Assembly (NCBI GenBank): GCA_003488005.1 | Contig: DNND01000101.1 | Location: 16,082 to 22,422, forward strand | Length of the DNA: 6,341 nucleotides | Source: Blastocatellia bacterium | GTDB taxonomy: Bacteria; Acidobacteriota; Blastocatellia; Pyrinomonadales; Pyrinomonadaceae | Direction of reading: 5' to 3' | Part shown: one piece after another, positions 1-6,275 of the stretch | How positions within the stretch are numbered: position 1 is the first letter of the stretch | Layout of the letters: the number at the start of each line of letters is the position of its first letter | Position numbers and translations under genes: made by a program | The notes under the pieces: generated by a model | The model's input: the letters and a program-made list of their open reading frames with translations, nothing else | Database searches by the model: none | Told to the model about the DNA's origin: nothing

Positions 1-98
1 GTGCTAATGAAATCGCTCCGCGTGATAACTGGAACGCCAATGCTGGGAACGCTACTCGTGATCAGACATGGTCCACTTCTTTGCAAAGTCCGGAAGGA
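1..98. other. Downstream flank, no gene supported
   Basis: This is the stretch behind the hydrolase stop codon up to the window edge. It holds a direct repeat of GGAACGC (31-37 and 46-52) and a short 10-bp palindrome CTTTGCAAAG (79-88). I see no T-tract hairpin that would make a convincing terminator, no ribosome binding site and no recognisable protein. Confidence 0.5.
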
Positions 99-1037
99 TC
101 AGGATTGCTGGTGTTGCTCACAACGTTCAGAGAACTCTTCAATCACGTCAGCCACTCTTGACGCGCCGCGCTCGCCGAGCACGATCGTGTAATGCGTCGT
201 TCCCGGAATCATCTCATCCTCGAGTTCCGGAAGAAAAGTGCGCATCTGTTTCACCGCGGCGTCAGGAATCAGGGGCGGTCGATCCAATGCAAAGCCCGTT
301 TCGGCCCGCAGCAATATCACAGGCACGCGCAACGATTCGAGGCGCGCGGTGATTTCCGCCGTCTTAAAACTTTCCGCCACATCGAAACGCACTGCCGCTT
401 CCGATGCTTTCGGACGCAACAACGGAGCTTCACCTCCAACCTCGTAGTCCAGGAACGCTTCCGTCCAGGGTCCCCAATCTGCCGCCGGAAAATTTGGGCG
501 CTGCCGCCAAAACTCCCGGTAGACCTCACGCGAAGGGTAGGTTTCCTGAAGCTGCGTAATTCGCTGCGCGAGCACGGTGTCAAGTACCTGCTCAGCATCA
601 ACTCCGACGGGCATGTCGAGAAGATAGCCACCGTCGATCAAGATCAAACCCGCGACTAGTTCCGGATTTTGCATTGCAAGTGCAGTTGCGATGAAGGCGC
701 CCATTGAATGGCCCACGATAACGCTGGGGCCAAGATCGAGCGCGCGCATCGCTGCGGCTACGTCGCGGGCATGTTGTGCATTGCCGTAAGGACCGTCGGG
801 TTTATCCGAGTCGCCGCGACCTCTCAAGTCGAGGGCGAGAAGCGGGCGCCTTCCCTCGAGCCGCTCGGCGACGCCGATGAAGTTGACGTAAGAGGCTGTC
901 AGTCCGTGGAGTGCGACGACCGCGGCGCCACGCCCCGGCCAGTAACCAAAGTTGAGTTCAATACCATCACCGGGCACGCGACCTCGTGCCTCTCTCGTCA
1001 CTTTTAAAGCGACTTGCAACTGAGCGGCACGTGCCAT
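99..1037 (-). CDS. Alpha/beta hydrolase
   Basis: A complete 312-residue alpha/beta-hydrolase-fold protein, of normal length for a single-domain member and without a signal peptide, so probably cytoplasmic. Visible motifs: the oxyanion-hole HG at residues 44-45 (VALHGLTAS), the DLRGRGDSD loop at 70-78, the nucleophile elbow GHSMG at 109-113 with Ser111 as nucleophile, and the C-terminal catalytic histidine His282 in PGTTHYTIV. The usual acid position after strand 7 is occupied by Gly248 in LLRAETGFALD. The acid is therefore more likely Asp135 (LILIDGG, after strand 6) or Asp252. A cap region of roughly residues 140-225 is rich in aromatics and charged residues. The family covers esterases, lipases, epoxide hydrolases and C-C bond hydrolases, and the substrate cannot be told. 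The ATG at 1037 has the Shine-Dalgarno GGGAG six bases upstream, overlapping the stop of the receptor gene. It is therefore probably co-transcribed and translationally coupled with the receptor. Confidence 0.93.
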   Translation of the reverse strand: MARAAQLQVALKVTREARGRVPGDGIELNFGYWPGRGAAVVALHGLTASYVNFIGVAERLEGRRPLLALDLRGRGDSDKPDGPYGNAQHARDVAAAMRALDLGPSVIVGHSMGAFIATALAMQNPELVAGLILIDGGYLLDMPVGVDAEQVLDTVLAQRITQLQETYPSREVYREFWRQRPNFPAADWGPWTEAFLDYEVGGEAPLLRPKASEAAVRFDVAESFKTAEITARLESLRVPVILLRAETGFALDRPPLIPDAAVKQMRTFLPELEDEMIPGTTHYTIVLGERGASRVADVIEEFSERCEQHQQS

Positions 1038-1043
1038 TAGCGT

Positions 1044-1048
1044 CTCCC
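1044..1048 (-). promoter_or_regulatory. Ribosome binding site of the hydrolase, overlapping the receptor stop codon
   Basis: On the minus strand the sequence reads TAGGGAGACGCTAATG. The TAG is the receptor stop codon, and its last base begins the GGGAG Shine-Dalgarno, which sits six bases before the hydrolase ATG. This fixes the hydrolase start and suggests that ribosomes finishing the receptor can re-initiate on the hydrolase. Confidence 0.8.
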
Positions 1049-4000
1049 TAGAAACTGAACTTGAGCCCGAATTGAATCAAGCGTGGGTTGCTACTCGTGG
1101 AAATGATTTTTCCAAAGCGCCCCGATCCCAGTGCCGCATTGATTGTGCCGTCGGCATTGAAGTTTGTAGCCGGAACAGCATTGAGATCGCTGATTGGGTT
1201 CGCAAAGTTCACCGTGTTCAGGAGATTAAAGAACTCGGTGCGAAACTCAATGGCCTTGCTTTCCATAAAGCGGAAGCGCTTGATGACGGAAAAATCCACA
1301 TTGTTCTGATGTGGTCCACGCAGGATGTTGCGCGTGAGGGTGCCGATGTCCGTGCCAACGGCGGCTGCAGTTGCCAAACCTCCGGAACTCGGTATTACAG
1401 CTCCTGCTGCTACGACCGGTCGAGCAAAGGCGAGCGGATTGAAGTAATAACCCGCCGGCACATTGCTAAACGGATCGCCTACCAGATTTGGGCGGGACAG
1501 CGCCGCGCCATTAAGTCCATATAACGATCCAGCGCCAGTGTCCACGATGTCGATCGGCAGACCTGACATGGAAGTCACGATCCCCGCGAGCTGCCAGCCG
1601 CCCAACAATAACTTGCCGGCACTGGAGTCTTTACCGAACTGCGGTGTCGGAATTTCATAGATGGCACTGAACACCAAACGATGTTTGCGATCAAAATCGG
1701 ACCGCCCGCGGTTGGCATTAAAATCCAGTTGATTGCCGAGAATTGGACTTGTTTCTCCGACTGCGCCAGGATTCAGCACCCCACCCGCACCGGGTCCACC
1801 ACCCTGCCCTGAGGCATTATCGATCGATTTGGCCAGCGTGTAAGAAGCGAGAAAACTAAGCCCGTTTGTAAACCGTCTCGTCAAACTCATTTGCAGCGAG
1901 TTGTAATGCGAATACGCCGTCGATTGATTCTGAAAGAAATTATTGATGCCGACACCTTGGTACGGCGCGCGTAGCGAGGCATTCGCGGGCGTGTTGGTCG
2001 TGATTACCTGGCCGGTCACCGCGTTCGTAATCGGACTAGCGGGTGTTGCAAGCCTTGCCTGGTTAATACCGACTTGACGAAATAGATTTTTTCCGCGCGT
2101 GCCCACATATCCGATTTCGAAAAGGTAGTTCTTGTGGATTTCGTACTGCGCATTAAAGTTGAATTGATGAAGGTACGGGGTGCGAATGTTTCGATCGAAG
2201 AGTGTTCCCGATAGCGCCACACCCGGCACCAGGGTCGGGAACGCACTTATCGGCGGCGCGGGGAAGAACGGATTCGCAACTGGGGGGAACACGAGGGCGC
2301 CGAACACGTAGGTTGGTGGAGCGATCACGTTAAGTGTGATGTATTGAAACGACGTACGCGAATAGAAGATCCCATAGCCGCCCCGGAGCACTAACTTTCC
2401 TGAATCAGTCGGCGAATAAGCAAAGCCCAGCCGCGGCGCGAAGTTGTTTGGGTCAATGCTGTTGACCACGCGTTTGCCCACATTCGGTATGCTAGCGACG
2501 TCATATTGTGGAATCACGTTTCCCGCCTGCACATAACCGCCGATAGGTGGTCCAACCGGAGTTCCGGCTACGGCAAGAGGCCGCGGAACATAAAGGGCCG
2601 GATCGAAAGTAGCGATGCGACCGCGCGTGTCATACGGCGGTAGATCGAGCTCGTAACGCAGCCCCAGATTCAGCGTCAGTTTTCGGTTAACCTTCCAGTC
2701 GTCCTGCGCAAAGAAGTTGTAGTCCGAGGCGCGCAGACTGCGATTTCCAATACCACTTCCGAAAACTGTAATGAACGGGATGCCTTGTAGAAAGTTTGCA
2801 AAGGTTAGGTATTGAATCTGACCGCGCGTAAAGAAGTTCAGCACGTAGTTGTTTTCGTTATAGCGATACTCGCCACCCACGCGCAGGTTGTGACTGCCTT
2901 TCGTAATCGAAAGGGTATCGGCGAGAGTCGTCGATGGAGCGACTGCCCTCACATCGATCGTGGCCGACGTGCCGATTGTTACACCACCGGCAGACGGATT
3001 GATTTGAATCAGCCCCAAACCGGGGAATAGGTTCGCATTAGAGCGAGTAATGCCGACGCTGGAATCGGTGATCGGTTCCTGCGGGAAGGCATCAACGCGA
3101 ATGAAGTTGTAACCGAAGCGCAGCTCGTTGAAAACAGTTGGGCTGAAGATGTGTGTGTGCTGCAACGTCAGCAGGCGGTTGTTGTTTTGCTGGAAGTTGC
3201 CAAAGCCGGGTACGTTGGGCCCACCGCCAAGGAAACTGGGCAGCACGAGGGTCTGCGGCGCGTTAGAATAATAAAACTTGAAAGCGAATGTGTTGTTCTC
3301 GTTGTAGCGATAGTCGAGGTTGGCGTTGAACTGGTTTTCCTCAAACACCGAAGGCGTCGAACCGGTATAGGTTCCGTTGGGACCGTTAGGCGTAGGGATC
3401 AGGAAACTTCCATTCGGAAGCTTGGCGTTCAAAAGGTTGAGGGCGACCGCGTTAATCGGGAAACCGTACGTCGCCTGCAAAGTAGCCGCCGACCGATCGT
3501 TCGTCAAACGCGGATCGACAAGGATGCTTGAAGAAACACTGTTGATGAGCGAAGCACCGTTGCGCTCGCGGGTGGCCTGGAAGGAACCGAAAAAGAATAG
3601 TTTGTCCTTCTTAATTGGGCCGCCGATATACGCTCCCAGCACTTTACGCGTCAACACCGGGCGAGCTACGCCCGACGCTATCAGAAAAGGATTGTTGGCG
3701 TTGAACCGCGCGTTGCGGAGAAAACCATAAGCGCCACCATGAAACTCGTTGCCACCACTTTTCGTTACGGCCTGAATGTTACCGCCGCCTGACCGGCCAA
3801 AGGTTGCATCGTAAAGTGAAGTCTGAACTTTAAACTCCTGAATCGTTTCCGGCGCCGGTACGGCAAGCGACGGCGCAGAGTTGGTACCCATTGAGTTTGC
3901 GTCGATGCCGTTAATCTGAAAATTATTGTTCGTTACGCGTGCGCCATTGACTGAGATGTTCTGCGAGTTACGACCGACCGAAGTGTTGTCCGGCAGATAC

Positions 4001-4503
4001 GTTGCGGCGCCCGGCGATAGTCCGAGAATTTGGGTGAAGTTGCGCGTCGCCAATGGCAATTCCGAAACCGTTCGGCTGTCAACTACGCGGCCCAACTGCG
4101 GACCTTCAGTTTGTGCTAACTGTGGGGCGGCGTCGATTGTCACTGACTCGGAAACAGCGCCTACCACCAAACTCGGATTAAGCGTCGTGGTTTCCGTGAG
4201 CGCGACTTTGACATTATCGGCGATGAATTTCTTGAAGCCATTCGCCGTCGCACTAACGGTGTATTCGCCAGGTGCCAACAGGGGGACAACAAAGTTACCC
4301 GATTCATCCGCGATGACGGTGCGTACTTCGCCAGTGCCCTTATTGGTCACAGTCACTTCCGCGCCAGGCACCGAAGCGCCCGTCTCGTCGGTAACATTGC
4401 CGGCGATGCGGCCGCTGGTCTGACTTTGGGCAAACGCCGTAAAACTGAACAGGACCAACAGAGAAAGGGTGGTTAGAGTTTTAAAGGCTCTTCGCATAGT
4501 CAT
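1048..4503 (-). CDS. TonB-dependent outer-membrane receptor with N-terminal carboxypeptidase-regulatory-like domain (Oar-like)
   Basis: Outer-membrane receptor expected to take up or sense a substrate using energy from TonB-ExbBD. The frame is open from an ATG at 4587, but I start it at the ATG at 4503. That start has AAGGAG 11 bases upstream and places a clean signal peptide at the N-terminus (MTMRR, a hydrophobic stretch over residues 10-24, cleavage after AFA at 25). The product is 1151 residues. Order of domains: signal peptide; carboxypeptidase-regulatory-like Ig-type domain at about 31-110 (GRIAGNVTDETGA, then SGNF and LAPGEYTV); a possible TonB box ESVTIDA at 119-125; plug domain at about 125-255 (VNGARVTNNNFQINGID, then GGGNIQAVTKSGGNEFHG); the remainder a large beta-barrel rich in Asn and aromatic residues. 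It ends in Phe (FGLKFSF), the classical C-terminal signature of outer-membrane barrels. This architecture is typical of the many SusC/Oar-like receptors of Acidobacteriota. The ligand is unknown. There is no SusD-like partner in the window; the cytoplasmic hydrolase follows directly. Confidence 0.95.
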   Translation of the reverse strand: MTMRRAFKTLTTLSLLVLFSFTAFAQSQTSGRIAGNVTDETGASVPGAEVTVTNKGTGEVRTVIADESGNFVVPLLAPGEYTVSATANGFKKFIADNVKVALTETTTLNPSLVVGAVSESVTIDAAPQLAQTEGPQLGRVVDSRTVSELPLATRNFTQILGLSPGAATYLPDNTSVGRNSQNISVNGARVTNNNFQINGIDANSMGTNSAPSLAVPAPETIQEFKVQTSLYDATFGRSGGGNIQAVTKSGGNEFHGGAYGFLRNARFNANNPFLIASGVARPVLTRKVLGAYIGGPIKKDKLFFFGSFQATRERNGASLINSVSSSILVDPRLTNDRSAATLQATYGFPINAVALNLLNAKLPNGSFLIPTPNGPNGTYTGSTPSVFEENQFNANLDYRYNENNTFAFKFYYSNAPQTLVLPSFLGGGPNVPGFGNFQQNNNRLLTLQHTHIFSPTVFNELRFGYNFIRVDAFPQEPITDSSVGITRSNANLFPGLGLIQINPSAGGVTIGTSATIDVRAVAPSTTLADTLSITKGSHNLRVGGEYRYNENNYVLNFFTRGQIQYLTFANFLQGIPFITVFGSGIGNRSLRASDYNFFAQDDWKVNRKLTLNLGLRYELDLPPYDTRGRIATFDPALYVPRPLAVAGTPVGPPIGGYVQAGNVIPQYDVASIPNVGKRVVNSIDPNNFAPRLGFAYSPTDSGKLVLRGGYGIFYSRTSFQYITLNVIAPPTYVFGALVFPPVANPFFPAPPISAFPTLVPGVALSGTLFDRNIRTPYLHQFNFNAQYEIHKNYLFEIGYVGTRGKNLFRQVGINQARLATPASPITNAVTGQVITTNTPANASLRAPYQGVGINNFFQNQSTAYSHYNSLQMSLTRRFTNGLSFLASYTLAKSIDNASGQGGGPGAGGVLNPGAVGETSPILGNQLDFNANRGRSDFDRKHRLVFSAIYEIPTPQFGKDSSAGKLLLGGWQLAGIVTSMSGLPIDIVDTGAGSLYGLNGAALSRPNLVGDPFSNVPAGYYFNPLAFARPVVAAGAVIPSSGGLATAAAVGTDIGTLTRNILRGPHQNNVDFSVIKRFRFMESKAIEFRTEFFNLLNTVNFANPISDLNAVPATNFNADGTINAALGSGRFGKIISTSSNPRLIQFGLKFSF

Positions 4504-4514
4504 CGCTTGAGATT

Positions 4515-4520
4515 CTCCTT
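4515..4520 (-). promoter_or_regulatory. Ribosome binding site of the receptor gene
   Basis: AAGGAG on the minus strand, 11 bases before the ATG at 4503. It decides the start: the longer reading from 4587 would put 28 hydrophilic residues ahead of the signal peptide and has no comparable site. The in-frame ATG at 4497 (MRRAFK) is a second possibility but sits 17 bases from this site. Confidence 0.75.
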
Positions 4521-4620
4521 CACGTAAAAACGGGGCTGCAATCTGATTGATTGGATGGCGACTGACCTGCGCAGAACCACACGGCAACGTCGCCCGGAGA
4601 TGTTTGGCCGAAAGCTTTGG

Positions 4621-4636
4621 TGCAAACGGCGCTCCA
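4621..4636 (-). promoter_or_regulatory. Putative sigma-54 (-24/-12) promoter of the receptor-hydrolase operon
   Basis: The minus strand reads TGGAGCGCCGTTTGCA. Against the sigma-54 consensus TGGCACG-N4-TTGCW it differs at only two of the fixed positions. It keeps the invariant GG (4634-4635) and GC (4622-4623) separated by exactly ten bases. Transcription would start near 4610, leaving a leader of about 107 bases before the ATG at 4503. The match is made more credible by the sigma-54 activator encoded immediately upstream and the dyad located about 130 bases upstream. A GG-N10-GC pair alone occurs by chance in a region of this size, so the call rests on the wider match and the context. Confidence 0.6.
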
Positions 4637-4741
4637 TCCCGGACAGATTTCTCACCAAGGCGAGAATTGCCGATTTTTGTGATTGAAACGGACGTTGTTT
4701 GCGAATTTGCAGAACCAGGTAAACGGCGAACAAGTGGCGCG

Positions 4742-4762
4742 ACTGCTCAATTAATGAGCAGT
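4742..4762. promoter_or_regulatory. Perfect dyad, putative enhancer (UAS) for the NtrC-family regulator
   Basis: Arms ACTGCTCA (4742-4749) and TGAGCAGT (4755-4762) are exact reverse complements around the 5-base spacer ATTAA. The size and spacing resemble operators bound by dimeric Fis-type helix-turn-helix activators such as NtrC. Its centre (4752) lies about 130 bases upstream of the putative -12 element, within the usual enhancer range. There is no following T-run on either strand, so it does not look like an intrinsic terminator. The link to the neighbouring regulator is inferred. Confidence 0.5.
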
Positions 4763-4804
4763 GAAATTGGCGGACCGCTCGATCTTTGGGCACTCTGGCT
4801 TTGG

Positions 4805-4832
4805 ATCTCAGATCTCAAATCTAAGATCTCAA
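4805..4832. repeat. Heptamer tandem array, left arm (ATCTCAG type)
   Basis: Four consecutive 7-bp units: ATCTCAG, ATCTCAA, ATCTAAG, ATCTCAA. They are the reverse complement of the CTGAGAT units at 4858-4885. Aligned as a hairpin the two 28-bp arms match at 25 positions, with a 25-base loop (4833-4857) that includes the unrelated GC-rich stretch TCGCGCACG. Confidence 0.85.
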
Positions 4833-4857
4833 ACTAAGATTCGCGCACGTTCTGGTT

Positions 4858-4899
4858 CTGAGATCTGAGATCTGAGATCTGAGATCTCAAATTTGAGAT
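4858..4899. repeat. Heptamer tandem array, right arm (CTGAGAT type)
   Basis: Four identical CTGAGAT units (4858-4885) are followed in the same 7-base phase by the derived units CTCAAAT and TTGAGAT, ending at the stop codon of the response regulator. Together with the left arm it forms an inverted pair of arrays of about 95 bases. On the minus-strand transcript the pair could fold into a long hairpin just behind the regulator. That might insulate the regulator message from the receptor promoter, or protect its 3' end; neither is shown. Confidence 0.85.
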
Positions 4900-4904
4900 C
4901 TCAG
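4879..4904. repeat. 26-bp perfect palindrome over the regulator stop codon
   Basis: The half-site CTGAGATCTCAAA (4879-4891) is followed directly by its exact reverse complement (4892-4904), with no spacer. It spans the TGA stop codon of the response regulator (4901-4903). There is no T-tract after it on the minus strand, so it is not a textbook intrinsic terminator. Confidence 0.85.
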
Positions 4905-6265
4905 GTTGTGGGTTCAACCTGATACTTGCGCATCTTGTTGTAAAGCGTGTTTCGCGTAACGCCGAGAATCTCAGCGCCACGGCTGAGGTTGTTGCCGGTG
5001 GCCCTTAATATTCTCTCGATATGCATTCTTTCAATTTCATCAAGCGATAGAAACTCATCACCGTCGCTGGTCTGTTTCGTTTCCAGTAGCTCCGGCCCAC
5101 CAAGCGGCAGATCGCGCGCGTGAATACGATCACCCGAACACAAAATAACTGCACGCTCAATAACATTGCGCAGCTCGCGGATGTTGCCGGGCCAGTTATA
5201 ACTTTCAAGCAGCACTTCCGCTTTCGGCGTCATGCCTTGCACGCGCCGGTTTAGTTTCTGGCTGTAGTGTTCGACGAAATGTTGCGCGAGCGGCAAGATG
5301 TCTTCGCGGCGTCCTTTGAGCGACGGCATCGTTAAAGGCACGACGTTGAGACGGTAATACAAATCTTCGCGAAACCGCCCGCGCTTTATTTCTGATTGCA
5401 GATTGCGATTCGTCGCGGCGACGACGCGCACGTCAACTTCTTTTTCCTGAATTCCGCCAACGCGCCGGAAACGCTTTTCCTCCAACACGGTCAGCACGCG
5501 CGCTTGAATAGCCGGCTCCATCTCGGCTATCTCATCGAAAAAAATCGTGCCGGCATGGGCCAACTCGAACAGTCCCGGCTTATTTGCAACGGCGCCGGTG
5601 AACGAGCCTTTTTCGTGTCCGAAGAGTTCCGACTCTAACAACTCGCGGCTCAGTCCGGCGCAATTCACAGCGACAAAGGGCTTTTCATGACGGACGCTAA
5701 GCCGGTGAATCAGGCGGGCAATGACACCTTTTCCAGTTCCGGTTTCACCCTGCAGCAGCACCGTTGTGTCCGACGGCGCGAGCAGTTCAACCGTTTGATA
5801 AATGCGCAGGATCGCATCGCTCGTCCCCTGAAAATGCTCAGCCGCCATGCGCTGCTGGACCAGTCCGGCGAGCAATAGCTCGCGACGCGCGCGACTCTGT
5901 TCCAAAGTTTTTGCGATCAGAATAAGCAGGCTTTCGGGATCGAAAGGCTTGGTAAAGAAATTTTCCGCACCATTTTTCAGCGCCAGAATTGCAGTCTCGA
6001 TTGTTCCGTGTGCAGTCAGGATGATCACCGGCACGTCGTCGTCGATCTCTTTTATCCGCGTCAGCAACTCAAGGCCGCTAACGTCCGGCAAACGCAGATC
6101 GAGCAAGATTACTTCGAGCGCATTTTCAGTCACGATTGGTAGTGCCTGCGCTCCGCTCTCCGCTTCAAGGACGCGATAGCCTTCGCCTTCCAGCAATTGG
6201 CGCAGACCAAAACGCACCGAAGGCTGATCGTCAACTACGAGAATTTTGTCTTTTGCGGTAACCAT
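4901..6265 (-). CDS. Sigma-54-dependent response regulator, NtrC family
   Basis: A complete 454-residue cytoplasmic transcription activator with the standard three domains. The receiver domain (about 6-122) has the acidic pair Asp12-Asp13, phospho-acceptor Asp56 (ILLDLRLPD), Thr84 and Lys106 (TKPF). The central AAA+ domain (about 145-385) has Walker A GETGTGKG (173-180), the sigma-54 contact loop GSFTGA (220-225; Ser replaces the second-position Ala of GAFTGA, a common variant), Walker B IFFDE ending at Asp244-Glu245, Arg residues of the FREDLYYRLN segment (299 and 305) and sensor II WPGNIRELRN (358-367). The C-terminal Fis-type helix-turn-helix (about 426-448) contains AEILGVTRNTLYNKMRKY. 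All residues needed for phosphorylation, ATP hydrolysis and sigma-54 activation are present. No sensor kinase lies in the window; it may be upstream beyond 6341. The ATG at 6265 has only a weak AAAGA directly before it. The predicted local target is the receptor-hydrolase operon. Confidence 0.96.
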   Translation of the reverse strand: MVTAKDKILVVDDQPSVRFGLRQLLEGEGYRVLEAESGAQALPIVTENALEVILLDLRLPDVSGLELLTRIKEIDDDVPVIILTAHGTIETAILALKNGAENFFTKPFDPESLLILIAKTLEQSRARRELLLAGLVQQRMAAEHFQGTSDAILRIYQTVELLAPSDTTVLLQGETGTGKGVIARLIHRLSVRHEKPFVAVNCAGLSRELLESELFGHEKGSFTGAVANKPGLFELAHAGTIFFDEIAEMEPAIQARVLTVLEEKRFRRVGGIQEKEVDVRVVAATNRNLQSEIKRGRFREDLYYRLNVVPLTMPSLKGRREDILPLAQHFVEHYSQKLNRRVQGMTPKAEVLLESYNWPGNIRELRNVIERAVILCSGDRIHARDLPLGGPELLETKQTSDGDEFLSLDEIERMHIERILRATGNNLSRGAEILGVTRNTLYNKMRKYQVEPTT

Positions 6266-6275
6266 TCTTTGTTTT

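Larger units (their letters stand above)
4504..4900. other. Intergenic control region between the regulator and the receptor
   Basis: 397 bases without a credible gene. Going toward the receptor it holds an inverted pair of heptamer repeat arrays (about 4805-4900), a perfect dyad (4742-4762), a sigma-54-type promoter (4621-4636), a leader of roughly 107 bases if transcription starts about 12 bases past the -12 element, and the receptor ribosome binding site. A weak TTCTC/GAGAA inverted repeat (4649-4653 and 4662-4666) lies between the dyad and the promoter; I do not assign it a role. Confidence 0.7.

Noticed and set aside
1..86. Minus-strand frame open from a TTG at 86 to the window edge
   Set aside because: Only 28 codons are visible, with no ribosome binding site and a weak start codon, so there is not enough to call a gene.
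192..659. 155-codon plus-strand open frame opposite the hydrolase
   Set aside because: The Arg/His/Gln-rich composition is typical of a shadow frame; the minus-strand hydrolase has catalytic motifs.
1072..1524. 150-codon plus-strand open frame opposite the receptor C-terminus
   Set aside because: It is a shadow of the beta-barrel coding sequence, with no domain and no ribosome binding site that I can see.
3926..4423. 165-codon plus-strand open frame opposite the receptor N-terminus
   Set aside because: It lies entirely antisense to a well-supported receptor domain, is rich in Thr/Val/Ser as expected from a mirrored frame, and has no recognisable domain.
4504..4587. N-terminal extension of the receptor to the ATG at 4587
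   Set aside because: It would place 28 polar residues before the signal peptide and ignore the AAGGAG site ahead of the ATG at 4503.
4742..4762. Reading the dyad as an intrinsic terminator of the regulator gene
   Set aside because: The stem is not GC-rich and no T-run follows on either strand; it also lies about 140 bases behind the stop codon.
4547..4837. Short open frames on both strands in the intergenic region
   Set aside because: They run through the promoter, dyad and repeat array, have low-complexity ends and resemble no protein I recognise.
4805..4904. CRISPR array or insertion-sequence end
   Set aside because: Units are 7 bp and directly abutting with no unique spacers, there is no transposase, and no target-site duplication is visible.
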